This document shows, piece after piece, positions 1-8,819 of a DNA stretch of 64,000 bases (position 1 is the first letter of the stretch; every line of letters begins with the position of its first letter). The notes below the pieces were generated by a model, which worked only from the letters and a program-made list of their open reading frames with translations, made no database searches and was not told the DNA's origin. The translations under genes were made by a program, and so were the position numbers. Origin of the DNA: Thioclava electrotropha (GTDB lineage: Bacteria; Pseudomonadota; Alphaproteobacteria; Rhodobacterales; Rhodobacteraceae); the NCBI RefSeq assembly GCF_002085925.2, contig NZ_CP053562.1, positions 3,919,501-3,983,500 on the forward strand, read 5' to 3'.

Positions 1-910
1 TGGGGCTGCCGCCCTCGATCTGCGCGATCCGCAGGAGCGAGTGGAACACGGCCACCGCGCGTTCGGCCTCGGTGCCTGCCTGCTCGGCCAGCGCCCGGGG
101 CGGCGTGTCCTCGGGCAAAGCCTCTTGCAGCTCCGACAGCAGCACGGAGATCCGCTGCATCGGCGTTTTCAGGTCATGGGCGATATCGGCGGAGACCTGA
201 CGCAGCGCCGCCACCGTGGCCTCCTGCGTCTCGGCCATCACGTTCAGCCGCGCCCCGATCCGTGCGAGGTCGTCGCCGCGTTTAGCCTTGATCTCGTCAC
301 GCGGCACCCGCGCCTCCAGCCGCCCCTCGGTCAGATCGTCGAGCGTCTCCTCGATCGCGCTCACCCGCTTGCGCGCCCGCATCCCGACCCACGCGCCATA
401 GGCGGCAGAGACCAGGAGCGACGGCACGAAGGAGAAGACGAGGATCGCGAGGAAAGTCGAGGTCAGTTCGGCAATCGGCGCGCGGCTCTCGCCGATCACC
501 AGCAAGCCGCCCGCGAGCGGCATGGTCAGCGTGAAATATCCATGTTTCGAGAGCGGCGCATATTCGGGATGCCGCGAGATGACCCAGCGGTCGCCCTCAT
601 GCGTGACCCGCACATTGCCGACCTGCCGCCCGTCGGACATGACGAAGGCGATGGCGCGCTCGGACGGATCGGACGCCCGCGCCTCCGCCGAGACGATCAC
701 CGAGAGCGTCTCGGGGTTGGCGGCGACCTGAAACACCGCCGTCTGCTGCTTGAGATCGGCGCGGATCGAATCCTCGGTCGAGGAGCGCAGCGCGACATAG
801 GCAAAGCCCAGCGTCACCAGAAGGATCGCGAAGACGATCCCCATCAGCCCGAGCGCCTGCCGCAGCGGCGTCGAGGCAAGGATTTCCGCGCGGTTCAGAC
901 GTGCCTTCAT
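1..910 (-). CDS. Sensor histidine kinase, partial (C-terminus beyond window edge)
   Basis: Inner-membrane histidine kinase, partner of the response regulator that precedes it. About 303 residues are visible. There is a membrane segment near residues 13-32, a sensor loop, a second membrane segment near 150-170, a HAMP-like linker, then the H-box with IAHDLKTPMQ and the phospho-accepting His near residue 245. The ATP-binding domain lies off the window. The ATG at 910 overlaps the TGA of the regulator gene by one base (TGATG), so the two are translationally coupled. The signal sensed is not evident; the divergent HtrA protease suggests envelope stress, which is inference. Confidence 0.9.
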   Translation of the reverse strand, partial: MKARLNRAEILASTPLRQALGLMGIVFAILLVTLGFAYVALRSSTEDSIRADLKQQTAVFQVAANPETLSVIVSAEARASDPSERAIAFVMSDGRQVGNVRVTHEGDRWVISRHPEYAPLSKHGYFTLTMPLAGGLLVIGESRAPIAELTSTFLAILVFSFVPSLLVSAAYGAWVGMRARKRVSAIEETLDDLTEGRLEARVPRDEIKAKRGDDLARIGARLNVMAETQEATVAALRQVSADIAHDLKTPMQRISVLLSELQEALPEDTPPRALAEQAGTEAERAVAVFHSLLRIAQIEGGSP

Positions 911-1581
911 CAGCCCTCGATCCGGTAGCCCGCGCCGCGCACGGTGTGGATGAGGTCACGGTCGAACGGCTTGTCGACCTTGTTCCGGAGCCGCGAGATA
1001 TGGGTTTCCACGACATTGGTCTGCGGGTCGAAATTCAGATCCCACACGCCCTCCAGCAGCATCGTCCGGGTCTGCACCCGGCCCTTGCGGCGCAGCAGGA
1101 ATTCCAGAAGCGAGAACTCCCGCGGCAGAAGGTCGATCTCCTGCCCGCTGCGCGTCACCTTGCGCGCAATCAGATCCATCTTCAGATCGCCCGCCTCCAG
1201 CATCACCTGTTCCGACTGCGCCTGCGGACGGCGCGCCAATGCGGCGAGCCGCGCCGACAGCTCGCCGAAGGCGAAGGGTTTCACGAGGTAATCGTCCGCG
1301 CCTGCGTTGAGCCCCTCGATCCGGTCATCCACACCGCCGATCGCGGTCAGGAAGATGATCGGCGTCGTGACCTTCGCGGCGCGGATCGCGCGGGTGATCG
1401 AAAGACCGTCCAGCTCGGGCAGCATCCGGTCGATGATCATCACGTCGTAGCTGCCGCCCAGCGCCTGGGTCAGCCCGTCGCGGCCATTGGCGAGATGGTC
1501 GACCGTATGGCCCTCTTCGCGCAGGCCCCGCAGAACGTAATCGGCGGTGGTCGCGTCGTCTTCGATCAACAGCAGTTTCAT
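910..1581 (-). CDS. OmpR-family response regulator
   Basis: DNA-binding response regulator of 223 residues. The receiver domain has the acidic pair D8/D9, phospho-acceptor D51 (in IIDRMLPE) and the conserved Lys of DYLVKPF. The C-terminal winged helix carries the typical VVETHISRLRNKVDKPF and ends GAGYRIEG. The start is taken at the ATG giving MKLLLIEDD; a longer reading adds 16 residues with no family support. It forms a coupled operon with the histidine kinase and is divergent from the HtrA protease across 165 bp. The motif set resembles CusR/CopR/QseB-type regulators, but the target signal is unknown. Confidence 0.93.
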   Translation of the reverse strand: MKLLLIEDDATTADYVLRGLREEGHTVDHLANGRDGLTQALGGSYDVMIIDRMLPELDGLSITRAIRAAKVTTPIIFLTAIGGVDDRIEGLNAGADDYLVKPFAFGELSARLAALARRPQAQSEQVMLEAGDLKMDLIARKVTRSGQEIDLLPREFSLLEFLLRRKGRVQTRTMLLEGVWDLNFDPQTNVVETHISRLRNKVDKPFDRDLIHTVRGAGYRIEG

Positions 1582-1746
1582 CGCACTCGCTTTCTCGGTT
1601 CGCGACATATGTGGCCGATGCCACCGCACAAGTCACGCACCCCTCCCCTAAAGGTGAAAAGGATAACAGCTCTGCAATCTTCCCGCAGAGTTCCTGACAG
1701 GCTAGGCCCTCACATAGGGTGCATCCCTGTCAATAAGGAGAGAAAG
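1582..1746. promoter_or_regulatory. Divergent promoter region, two-component system / HtrA protease
   Basis: This 165-bp gap separates the minus-strand response regulator from the plus-strand protease, so it must hold both promoters. The protease has a strong ribosome binding site (AAGGAG) about eight bases before its ATG. TTCC occurs twice at an 11-bp spacing near 1679-1693, which could be a regulator contact, but I would not call it a site. Confidence 0.5.
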
Positions 1747-2901
1747 ATGCAGGACATTCGCAAAGCTCCCCTGCTGCGCACCCTCGCGACCACCGCAATG
1801 CTCGGCGCCGGCGTCGTGGCAACAAGCGGGCTCGCACTGGTCCCGAACGTGGCCGCCGCCGAAACCTTCACCAACACCGTCGATCTGGTGAAGAAGGTGA
1901 TGCCCGCCGTGGTCACCATCGAGATCAAGAAGCAGGCCAACGATCAGGAAATGGCCCAGATGGGGATGCCGCAGGATTTCCCCTTCGAGTTCTTCCAGCG
2001 TCGTTTCGGCATGCCCGACATGGGGCCCAACGGTCAGGGCCAGCAGATGCAACGTCCTGAGATCACCGGCCTCGGCACCGGCTTCATCATCCAGAAAGAC
2101 GGCCATATCGTCACCAACGCGCATGTCGTCGACGGCGCCGAGAGCGTGAAGGTCACCTTCTCCGACGGCTCGACCGCGGATGCGAAAGTGATCGGCGAAG
2201 ACAAGGCCACCGATATCGCGCTGATCAAGGTCGATACCGACAAGGACCTGCAGACCGTGGGCTTCGGCGACAGCCAGACCGCACAGGTCGGCGAGCCGGT
2301 CGTGGCGATCGGCAACCCGTTCGGCCTTGGCACCTCCGTGTCGACCGGCATCGTCTCGGCCAAGGGCCGCGACTTGAAATCGGGCCCGTTCGACAACTAC
2401 ATCCAGACCGATGCAGCCATCAACAAAGGCAACTCGGGTGGCCCGCTCTTTGACGCCCAAGGCGAAGTGATCGGCATGAACACCGCGATCCTGTCGCCCA
2501 CCGGCGGTTCCGTCGGGATCGGTTTCTCGGTGCCCTCCGACACCATCAAGGGCGTCGTCGCCGATCTGCAGAACAGCGGCACGGTGAAACGCGGCTTCCT
2601 TGGCGTTCAAATCCAGCCGGTCAGCGAGGACATCGCTGCGGCGCTGGGTCTCGACAAGCCCGAAGGCGTGCTCGTGGCCGATGTGTCGCCCGATACGCCC
2701 GCGAAGAAAGCTGGCCTGAAGCGCGGCGACATCATCGTCGGCGTCGATGGCAAGCCGATGAAAGAGCCCCGCGATCTGACCCGTGCGATCGGGTCCGACG
2801 AGCCGGGCACCGAAGTGCAGCTCTCGCTGCTGCGCGCGAACAAGCCGCTCACGCTCTCCGTCACTCTTGATGAGCGGCCCACCGAGAAGACCAAGTCGTA
2901 A
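1747..2901 (+). CDS. Periplasmic Do/HtrA-type serine protease with one PDZ domain
   Basis: Trypsin-like periplasmic protease/chaperone for misfolded envelope proteins. The 384-residue product has an N-terminal signal peptide (about residues 1-38, ending AAA-E). A Met/Gln-rich flexible loop (68-103) is followed by the catalytic triad H126 (TNAHVVDG), D156 (TDIALI) and S230 (GNSGGPL). A single PDZ domain follows at about 282-376. Classical DegP has two PDZ domains, so this one is short, closer in layout to DegS or one-PDZ HtrA, although its signal peptide looks cleavable. The start is fixed by an AAGGAG ribosome binding site. A terminator follows directly. Confidence 0.93.
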   Translation: MQDIRKAPLLRTLATTAMLGAGVVATSGLALVPNVAAAETFTNTVDLVKKVMPAVVTIEIKKQANDQEMAQMGMPQDFPFEFFQRRFGMPDMGPNGQGQQMQRPEITGLGTGFIIQKDGHIVTNAHVVDGAESVKVTFSDGSTADAKVIGEDKATDIALIKVDTDKDLQTVGFGDSQTAQVGEPVVAIGNPFGLGTSVSTGIVSAKGRDLKSGPFDNYIQTDAAINKGNSGGPLFDAQGEVIGMNTAILSPTGGSVGIGFSVPSDTIKGVVADLQNSGTVKRGFLGVQIQPVSEDIAAALGLDKPEGVLVADVSPDTPAKKAGLKRGDIIVGVDGKPMKEPRDLTRAIGSDEPGTEVQLSLLRANKPLTLSVTLDERPTEKTKS

Positions 2902-2926
2902 TACTTGACGTCTATCGGTTAGAAGG

Positions 2927-2960
2927 CACGCCCGGAGCATCTGCTTCGGGCGTGACTTTT
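2927..2960 (+). terminator. Rho-independent terminator after HtrA protease
   Basis: CACGCCCGGAGCA pairs with TGCTTCGGGCGTG (one G-T wobble), followed by ACTTTTATTTT. It also lies just past the stop of the convergent glycosyltransferase. Confidence 0.85.
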
Positions 2961-2971
2961 ATTTTGAAGGG

Positions 2972-4627
2972 TCAGTTTGCGCTGTCGGGCGCGGAGGCCG
3001 GCCCAGTCTCGGGAGTAGCCTCGGGAGTAGTCTCGGGCGCAGCTTCAGCGGGCGGCGTGATCGTCTCTGCCACCTGATAGAGCCGCCAGTCGTCCTGCCG
3101 GAAATGCCGCTCCGCAATCTGGTTAAGCCCGTCGACGCCCTCGACCGGCTTCGCGGCGAGCACGAGACCGCCGGGATGATCCGCCATCCAGCGCCCCAGA
3201 TCGGCGCTGTTGCCAAGCACCGTCACAGGCTTCTCAAGCCGCGCAACAAACGAGAACTGCCCCGCATAGCCGCGATCAGTGGTCGCCACGCCATTCTCGG
3301 AATGCGCGGCGATCAGGCTCGCGATCGGGGCCGGATCGTAGACTTTCCAAAGGATCGGCCAGACCATGATCTGAATGGCGATCAGCACCAGCGGCGCGAC
3401 GAAAGCTTCGGCGAACCAACCCTGCCGCGCCCTCATCACGATCAGCGCGCCGCCCACGAGCAGCGCCACACCCGCGATCACGAAGAGCCACGAGCCGGTG
3501 CCCTCGGGCAGTTCCGGGAACGCCCCGAAATGCACCGATGCCGCAGCGATCGCCGTCGCCACGCCGGGCAGAAGCCACAGCAGGCGCAGCCAGCGCATCC
3601 GACGCTCCGCCGTGGGCAGCAGCCCCGACAGGATCAGCGCCAGCGCAGGCAGTTCCGGCACGAGGTAATGCGCCTGCTTTCCCGAAATCAGCGAGAAGGC
3701 GACGAAGGCGGTCGCGAACCAGACCGCCACCATGCGCGTGCCCGCATCCTCCCAGAGCCGCGAGGGTTTGAACGTGGCCAGCCCCGCGCGGCTCCAGCCC
3801 CACGGCCAGAGGAAGAAGGGCAGCAGCGCCACGAAGAACCAGACGGGACGGCCATGAGCGAAGCTTTCCACCATCCGCCCGGCGCTTTGCTTCCACAGGA
3901 TCTGCTCGCGATATTCCGCACCGCCGAAGATGATCGCGGGGCCGAGCCACAGCAGCACGATGCCGAAACCGATCAGAAAACCGATCCCGATCCGCGCATA
4001 CCACTGCTTGAGCGCGGGCCGCTCCGCCCCCGTCGCCCAAAGCGGCATCAAAAGCGCGGTCGGCAGCACATGCACCAGGATCACCGGCCCCTTGGCGAAG
4101 ACGCCGAAAGCCAGCGCGATGCCAAGCCCGATCACCGGGGCGAAGCGATCCGTGTCGCGCATCGCCCAGACCGCGAGCATCCCCAGCAGAGTCGCCGCCG
4201 TCAGCATCGTGTCGAACATCGTCGTGGAGCCGAACAGCAGGAACACCCCGCTCGTCCCGAGGATCAACGCGGCGAGCCCCGCGCGCTCGGGTTCCTCCGG
4301 CCAGAGCCTGCGCGCGAGCATCGCCACCAGCCCGACCGACAGCAGCCCGAAGGCGGGCGCGACCAGCCGCGCCGCCCATTCGCTGGGGCCCGTGACGCTC
4401 CAGACGATATTGATGAGCCAGAACAGAAGCGGCGGCTTGTCGGAATAGATCGCGCCGTTGAGATGCGGCACCAGCTTGGAGCCGCCCTGCCACATCTCCC
4501 AGGCGACGGTGACATAGCGCGTCTCGTCGATCGCCATCAGCGGGCGCATGACCATCAACACCACCGCGCTCAGCGCGAAAAGGAAAAGCGCCCCGATCAG
4601 GGGAACGCGCCAAGCGGTCGAACTCAT
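2972..4627 (-). CDS. ArnT/PMT-family membrane glycosyltransferase
   Basis: Polytopic inner-membrane glycosyltransferase of 551 residues, of the family that uses polyprenyl-phosphate sugars to modify lipid A or proteins. It starts with a membrane helix and then the family's Asp-Glu pair D34-E35 in AIDETRY. Many hydrophobic segments follow, with motifs such as SDKPPLLFWL and GKQAHYLVPELPA. The last 25 residues are a low-complexity Ala/Pro/Glu/Thr tail, unusual for the family. The start at MSSTAWRV is preferred over an upstream Met because membrane helix 1 begins there. The acceptor substrate cannot be read from sequence; aminoarabinose transfer is only one possibility. Confidence 0.85.
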   Translation of the reverse strand: MSSTAWRVPLIGALFLFALSAVVLMVMRPLMAIDETRYVTVAWEMWQGGSKLVPHLNGAIYSDKPPLLFWLINIVWSVTGPSEWAARLVAPAFGLLSVGLVAMLARRLWPEEPERAGLAALILGTSGVFLLFGSTTMFDTMLTAATLLGMLAVWAMRDTDRFAPVIGLGIALAFGVFAKGPVILVHVLPTALLMPLWATGAERPALKQWYARIGIGFLIGFGIVLLWLGPAIIFGGAEYREQILWKQSAGRMVESFAHGRPVWFFVALLPFFLWPWGWSRAGLATFKPSRLWEDAGTRMVAVWFATAFVAFSLISGKQAHYLVPELPALALILSGLLPTAERRMRWLRLLWLLPGVATAIAAASVHFGAFPELPEGTGSWLFVIAGVALLVGGALIVMRARQGWFAEAFVAPLVLIAIQIMVWPILWKVYDPAPIASLIAAHSENGVATTDRGYAGQFSFVARLEKPVTVLGNSADLGRWMADHPGGLVLAAKPVEGVDGLNQIAERHFRQDDWRLYQVAETITPPAEAAPETTPEATPETGPASAPDSAN

Positions 4628-4754
4628 AGGCGTGTCTTTCTGTCGTCTGTGTCGAAGGGTTCCATATTGCTTGACCCCCGAATGCCCCCGCATGTCAAGC
4701 CACACGACCATCACGGCTTCAGGATACGGGCTCAAAACTAATTAAGAAAAACTT

Positions 4755-4780
4755 GGAACTGCCCGGAGAGGGGCGACGTT
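4755..4780 (+). promoter_or_regulatory. EcfG-type general stress promoter candidate
   Basis: GGAAC at 4755-4759 and CGTT at 4777-4780, separated by 17 bp, match the alphaproteobacterial EcfG consensus GGAAC-N16/17-CGTT. Transcription would start about 30 bases before the lipoprotein ATG. Promoter activity is inferred from pattern only. Confidence 0.55.
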
Positions 4781-4814
4781 GGATGTCCGAAGATACAGAA
4801 GGGAGACACGTACC

Positions 4815-5084
4815 ATGAAGAAGATGTTCCTCATCCTGCCGCTCAGCGCCACCGTTGCCGTTGCAGGCTGCCAGATGTCGCAACAAGACCGCGCTGCCGC
4901 GACCGGCGGTGTTGCCGGTGCCGCTATCGGCGCTGCTGTTTCGGATGACGGCGACCGCGTCCAGAACGCCGCGATCGGCGGCGCAGTCGGCACCGTTGCC
5001 GGCGCTCTGATCGGCAAAGCCAACCAGCCGGGTCAGTGCCGCTATCGCGACTCCTATGGCCGCGAGTACATCGCGCCCTGCTAA
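4815..5084 (+). CDS. Small glycine-zipper lipoprotein
   Basis: An 89-residue outer-membrane-type lipoprotein. A signal peptide ends in a lipobox with Cys19 (AVAGC). A glycine-zipper stretch follows, with repeated GGVAGAAIGAA and GGAVGTVAGALIG segments that can span or insert in a membrane. The end is a short Tyr/Arg/Cys tail. Proteins of this type (SlyB/osmotically inducible lipoprotein-like) are often stress-induced. An EcfG-like promoter and an AAGGGAG ribosome binding site lie upstream and a strong terminator downstream, so this is a single-gene transcript. Exact function unknown. Confidence 0.85.
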   Translation: MKKMFLILPLSATVAVAGCQMSQQDRAAATGGVAGAAIGAAVSDDGDRVQNAAIGGAVGTVAGALIGKANQPGQCRYRDSYGREYIAPC

Positions 5085-5106
5085 GGCCCCGCCACAGGTA
5101 ACCTCG

Positions 5107-5140
5107 AAAACCGTTCGGACCCTCATCCGAACGGTTTTTT
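5107..5140 (+). terminator. Rho-independent terminator after lipoprotein
   Basis: AAAACCGTTCGGA pairs with TCCGAACGGTTTT around a six-base loop and runs into a T tract. Confidence 0.9.
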
Positions 5141-5266
5141 CATGCGCGCATGGCGGGATGTCCCGCAGACGTGACAAGCGCGGATTGTCGCACGCCATTG
5201 CCGCAGACCCTCTGCCCGGCTATCTCCACAGCCAAGCGCGACAGAGGAAAAGACCCCAAAATCCCT

Positions 5267-6955
5267 ATGACAGACGCCACGACCGAAGCGCCGAAGCCGA
5301 AAGCCGTTCTTGCCCGTATCGCTCAGCCGGTGGCGGGGAAGTTGAAGCTCGCCGGGTGGCTCGGCGTAGCCTCGGCGCTGATCTGGCCCGCGCAGGCCGC
5401 TCTGATCGGCTTGGTCCTTGGCGATCTGGTCGCGCCTGGAGTAAGCCCCGCGCTTTCGCCGCTTGCCGGGGCCGCTGGTTTCGTGGCGCTGGCGCTCGTG
5501 CGGATCGTGCTCGACTGGATTTCGCAGAAGCTTTCCGCCGATGCCGCCGAGGTCGTGCTGCGCGAGAGCCGCGAGACACTGATCCGAAAGGCGCTGCGTC
5601 AGGCCAGCGGGGCCGCCGCGCTGTCGCCTGCGGAACTGGCCTCGCTCTCGGCGGAGAAGCTCGGCGCACTCGGTCCTTGGGCCACGCGCTACCAGCCCGC
5701 CTTCCTGCGCGCCCGGATCATACCCCTCGCCTTCATCCTGCTCGCCGCCACGCAAAGCTGGGCGGTCGCGGGCATCTTGCTGATTGCGGGGCCGCTGATC
5801 CCGCTGTTCATGGCGCTTGTTGGCATGGCCGCGCAGGACGCCTCGGAAAAGCAAATGGTCGAGATCGGCTCTCTGAACCGCCTGCTGATCGACCGGATCG
5901 CCGCGATCACCGATCTGCGGCTCTTGGGCGCGGAGGCCCGCTCGCGCGCCGATCTGGAGACCAAATCCGAAGACCTGCGCGTCCGCACGATGGCGGTTCT
6001 GCGGGTGGCCTTCCTCTCCTCGACGCTTCTGGAACTGTTCGCCGCAATCGGCGTGGCGCTGGTCGCGGTCTATGTCGGCTTCTCGCTGATCGGCTGGATG
6101 AATTTCGGCACATGGGGCAGCAAGATGACCCCGGCCGAGGGGATTTTCCTGCTGATGATCGCGCCCGAATTCTTCCAGCCGCTGCGCGATCTGGCAGCGG
6201 CGTGGCATGACCGAGCCGCCGCGCTTGCCGTGGCCTCCGAGCTGGAGACGACCGAGACTGCCATCGCCAAGGCAAACACACTGATGGGCACCGGGGGCGA
6301 AGGCACGGCGCCGCAGCTCGGGCCGCTGCACTGGCACGGTCTGCAAATCCGCCCCGGCGAGGCCGCCGATCCGATCCCCCTGCCCGATGGCGACATCGCC
6401 CCGGGCGAGGCGGTGGCGATCACCGGGCCGTCGGGCGCAGGCAAGACGACGCTTCTAACCGCGCTGGTCGGGCTGATCCATCCCGAGGCGGGGGAGATCA
6501 CACTGGGCGACACCGCGCTGACCGAGCAAAACGCCGATGACTGGCGCGCGGCCTTCGGCTGGATTCCGCAAAGCCCGCGCTTTGCCGATGCGAGCCTGCG
6601 CGAGCTGATCACGCTGAACCGCTCCGGCGATCTCGATGCGGCGCTGGAGGCTGCGCAGGCCACCGAGGTCGTCGCGGGCCTTCCCGGCGGGCTCGACGCC
6701 CGACTGGGCGATATGGGCGGCGGCGTCTCGGGTGGCGAGGCGCGGCGTCTGCTGATCGCGCGCGCCCATTACGCGGGCCGCCCGATCGTGCTGGCCGACG
6801 AACCGACCGCCGATCTCGATGCCGAGACGGGCGCCAAGGTGATCGCGGCGCTGCTGGCGCTGCGCGCAAACGGCACGACTTTGATCGTCGCGAGCCACGA
6901 CCCCGCCCTCGTTGCCGCGATGGACCGCCAGATCGAATTGGAGGGCGCAGCATGA
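5267..6955 (+). CDS. cydD: Thiol reductant ABC exporter subunit CydD
   Basis: One half of the heterodimeric CydDC exporter, which moves cysteine/glutathione-type reductants to the periplasm and is required to assemble cytochrome bd. The product is 562 residues: a six-helix ABC membrane domain, then an ATPase domain with Walker A GPSGAGKTT (about 387), signature VSGGEARR (about 487), Walker B IVLADEPTADLD and the H-loop ASHD. The start at MTDATTEAP is chosen because earlier in-frame codons give no family-like sequence. Its stop overlaps the cydC start by four bases (ATGA). First gene of a complete cyd cluster. Confidence 0.95.
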   Translation: MTDATTEAPKPKAVLARIAQPVAGKLKLAGWLGVASALIWPAQAALIGLVLGDLVAPGVSPALSPLAGAAGFVALALVRIVLDWISQKLSADAAEVVLRESRETLIRKALRQASGAAALSPAELASLSAEKLGALGPWATRYQPAFLRARIIPLAFILLAATQSWAVAGILLIAGPLIPLFMALVGMAAQDASEKQMVEIGSLNRLLIDRIAAITDLRLLGAEARSRADLETKSEDLRVRTMAVLRVAFLSSTLLELFAAIGVALVAVYVGFSLIGWMNFGTWGSKMTPAEGIFLLMIAPEFFQPLRDLAAAWHDRAAALAVASELETTETAIAKANTLMGTGGEGTAPQLGPLHWHGLQIRPGEAADPIPLPDGDIAPGEAVAITGPSGAGKTTLLTALVGLIHPEAGEITLGDTALTEQNADDWRAAFGWIPQSPRFADASLRELITLNRSGDLDAALEAAQATEVVAGLPGGLDARLGDMGGGVSGGEARRLLIARAHYAGRPIVLADEPTADLDAETGAKVIAALLALRANGTTLIVASHDPALVAAMDRQIELEGAA

Positions 6956-8613
6956 AAACGCTTCTGACCCTCACCGCCCGCCTGATCGCCGATCAGAAAT
7001 GGGCCTTCAGCCGAGGCCTCGCGCTGTCCTTCCTCGTGCTCGCGATGGGGGCGGCGCTGCTGGGCCTGTCGGGCTGGTTCATCACCGCCTCGGCCTTGGC
7101 CGGGATCACGGGGCTGGGCCTCAACTTCAATTTCTTCACCCCCTCGGCAGGCGTGCGCGGACTGGCTTTGGGTCGCGCGGTGTCGCGCTATGGTGAGCGG
7201 TTGCTGACCCATGATGCCACGCTGCGCGCGCTGGCGAAGCTGCGCATCGACCTGATGGATGGCGTCTCCCGTCGCCCGCATGAGGAACAGGCGCGGCTGC
7301 GCGGTGCGCAGGCGCTGAACCGGATCACCTCGGATGTGGATGCGCTGGACGGCGTGCTGCTGCGGCTGGTCATCCCCTTCCTCGCAGGCGGCATGGTGCA
7401 GATCGCGGCACTTCTGATGCTGTGGTGGCTCGAAGGGCTGCCGATCGGGCTGGCGGTCTTCCTGATCTACCTGCTGGGTGGTGGGCTCGGGCTGATCTGG
7501 GTGGCCCGTGCCGCCCGCCACGATGCCCGCGCCGCCGAGACCGCGCTGCAAAACATCCGTCGCCGCGCGCTGGAAACCATGCGCGCCCGCGCCGATCTGG
7601 CCGTGGCCGGACAGTTGGAGGCCGCCACCGCGCAGACCTTGGCCGAGGTCGAGGCCGAGGCGCTGGCGCGGCGCAATCTCGAGGCGCTCGATAGGCGCGT
7701 GGGAGCCGTGATTTCGGGAACCACCGCGCTTGCCGGAGCCGCCGCTCTGGCCATCGCCGGGCAGATGGCGCTGGCCGGGCAGATCACGCCCGCCCGCGCT
7801 GCGGTGGGTCTGTTCGTCGCGCTGGCTCTGGCCGAGTCGCTGATGCTGCTCCGTCGCGGCATGGCCGAGATCGGGCGGATGCAGGAGGCGGGCGCGCGGG
7901 TCATGGACCTGACCGATACGCCCGAGCGGCCGCAGCCCGACGGCCACGCCCCCACTGATACCAACGCCCCGCTGATCGAGTCGCGCAACGTAGCCTTCAC
8001 CCGCGCCAAGAGCGCCGCGCCGCTCTTTTCCGATCTGACCTTCAGCCTCGCGCGTGGCGAGACGGTGATGCTTGGCGGGCCTTCGGGAGCGGGGAAATCC
8101 ACTGCGCTCGCCGTGCTGTCCGGCCTTCTCAAACCTTCCGGTGGCGAGGTCACGGTGATGGGCCGCGCGCTGCCCGACTGGCCGGAAGGCGACCTGCGCG
8201 ATGTGCTCACCATGGTTCCGCAGCGCAGCCAGCTGATCGGCGGCACCATCGCCGAGAACCTCGCGCTCGCTCTGCCGCCCGAGGCGCAGCTCGATGAAGA
8301 CGCGGCTTGGGCCGCGCTGCGCGCCGTCGCGCTTGATGAAGTGATCGCCGCGCGCGGCGGCCTCGAGGCACGGCTTGGCGAAGGCGGCACCGGACTTTCG
8401 GGCGGTCAGACGAAACGTCTGGCGCTGGCCCGTGCGGCTTTGCGGCAGCCCGACATCCTGCTGCTGGACGAGCCGACCGAGGGGCTCGACGCCCCAACGG
8501 CCGCCGCGACTCTCTCCGGATTGCGCGCGCTTTTGCCCGACGCAGGCTTCCTTCTGGTGTCTCACAGACAGCCCGATCAGAGCGCCGCCACGGGCACCAT
8601 CGCGCTGAAATGA
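6952..8613 (+). CDS. cydC: Thiol reductant ABC exporter subunit CydC
   Basis: Second subunit of the CydDC exporter, 553 residues. The membrane domain (about 1-310) includes GLSGWFITASALAG near the start. The ATPase domain has Walker A GPSGAGKST (about 377), signature LSGGQTKRLALARA, Walker B ILLLDEPTEGLD and H-loop SHR. It is translationally coupled to cydD. About 200 bp separate it from cydA, and an FnrL-like box lies in that gap, so cydABX can probably be transcribed separately from cydDC. Confidence 0.95.
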   Translation: MKTLLTLTARLIADQKWAFSRGLALSFLVLAMGAALLGLSGWFITASALAGITGLGLNFNFFTPSAGVRGLALGRAVSRYGERLLTHDATLRALAKLRIDLMDGVSRRPHEEQARLRGAQALNRITSDVDALDGVLLRLVIPFLAGGMVQIAALLMLWWLEGLPIGLAVFLIYLLGGGLGLIWVARAARHDARAAETALQNIRRRALETMRARADLAVAGQLEAATAQTLAEVEAEALARRNLEALDRRVGAVISGTTALAGAAALAIAGQMALAGQITPARAAVGLFVALALAESLMLLRRGMAEIGRMQEAGARVMDLTDTPERPQPDGHAPTDTNAPLIESRNVAFTRAKSAAPLFSDLTFSLARGETVMLGGPSGAGKSTALAVLSGLLKPSGGEVTVMGRALPDWPEGDLRDVLTMVPQRSQLIGGTIAENLALALPPEAQLDEDAAWAALRAVALDEVIAARGGLEARLGEGGTGLSGGQTKRLALARAALRQPDILLLDEPTEGLDAPTAAATLSGLRALLPDAGFLLVSHRQPDQSAATGTIALK

Positions 8614-8700
8614 CGCACGACCTGCGACAATAAGTCCTTAATTTTATGTGACATATTGTCGTTCACGGCTCTTCACACCTCCGTGCGACACATCGTCAAT

Positions 8701-8714
8701 TTGATTTGGCTCAA
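8701..8714. promoter_or_regulatory. FnrL-like box upstream of cydA
   Basis: TTGATTTGGCTCAA is a near-perfect match to the Fnr/FnrL palindrome TTGAT-N4-ATCAA (one deviating position in the right half). It lies 106 bp before the cydA start, a plausible place for oxygen-dependent activation. This fits the micro-aerobic role of cytochrome bd. Confidence 0.65.
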
Positions 8715-8819
8715 TGTCAGGCGCAGACCGCCCGCCCATAAGCTGCATCCAGGAATAATATTTCCGAGAAACTCGGCTTTTGGCGAGGTCGGGTGCAAGT
8801 AGGGAAACGGAGAACGAGA

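Noticed and set aside
901..1746. N-terminal extension of the HtrA protease by 282 codons
   Set aside because: It overlaps the response regulator antisense. The signal peptide and ribosome binding site place the start at 1747.
3104..4741. A 545-codon open frame on the plus strand
   Set aside because: It lies antisense to the glycosyltransferase. Its product is His/Arg/Gln-rich with no family motif, typical of a high-GC shadow frame.
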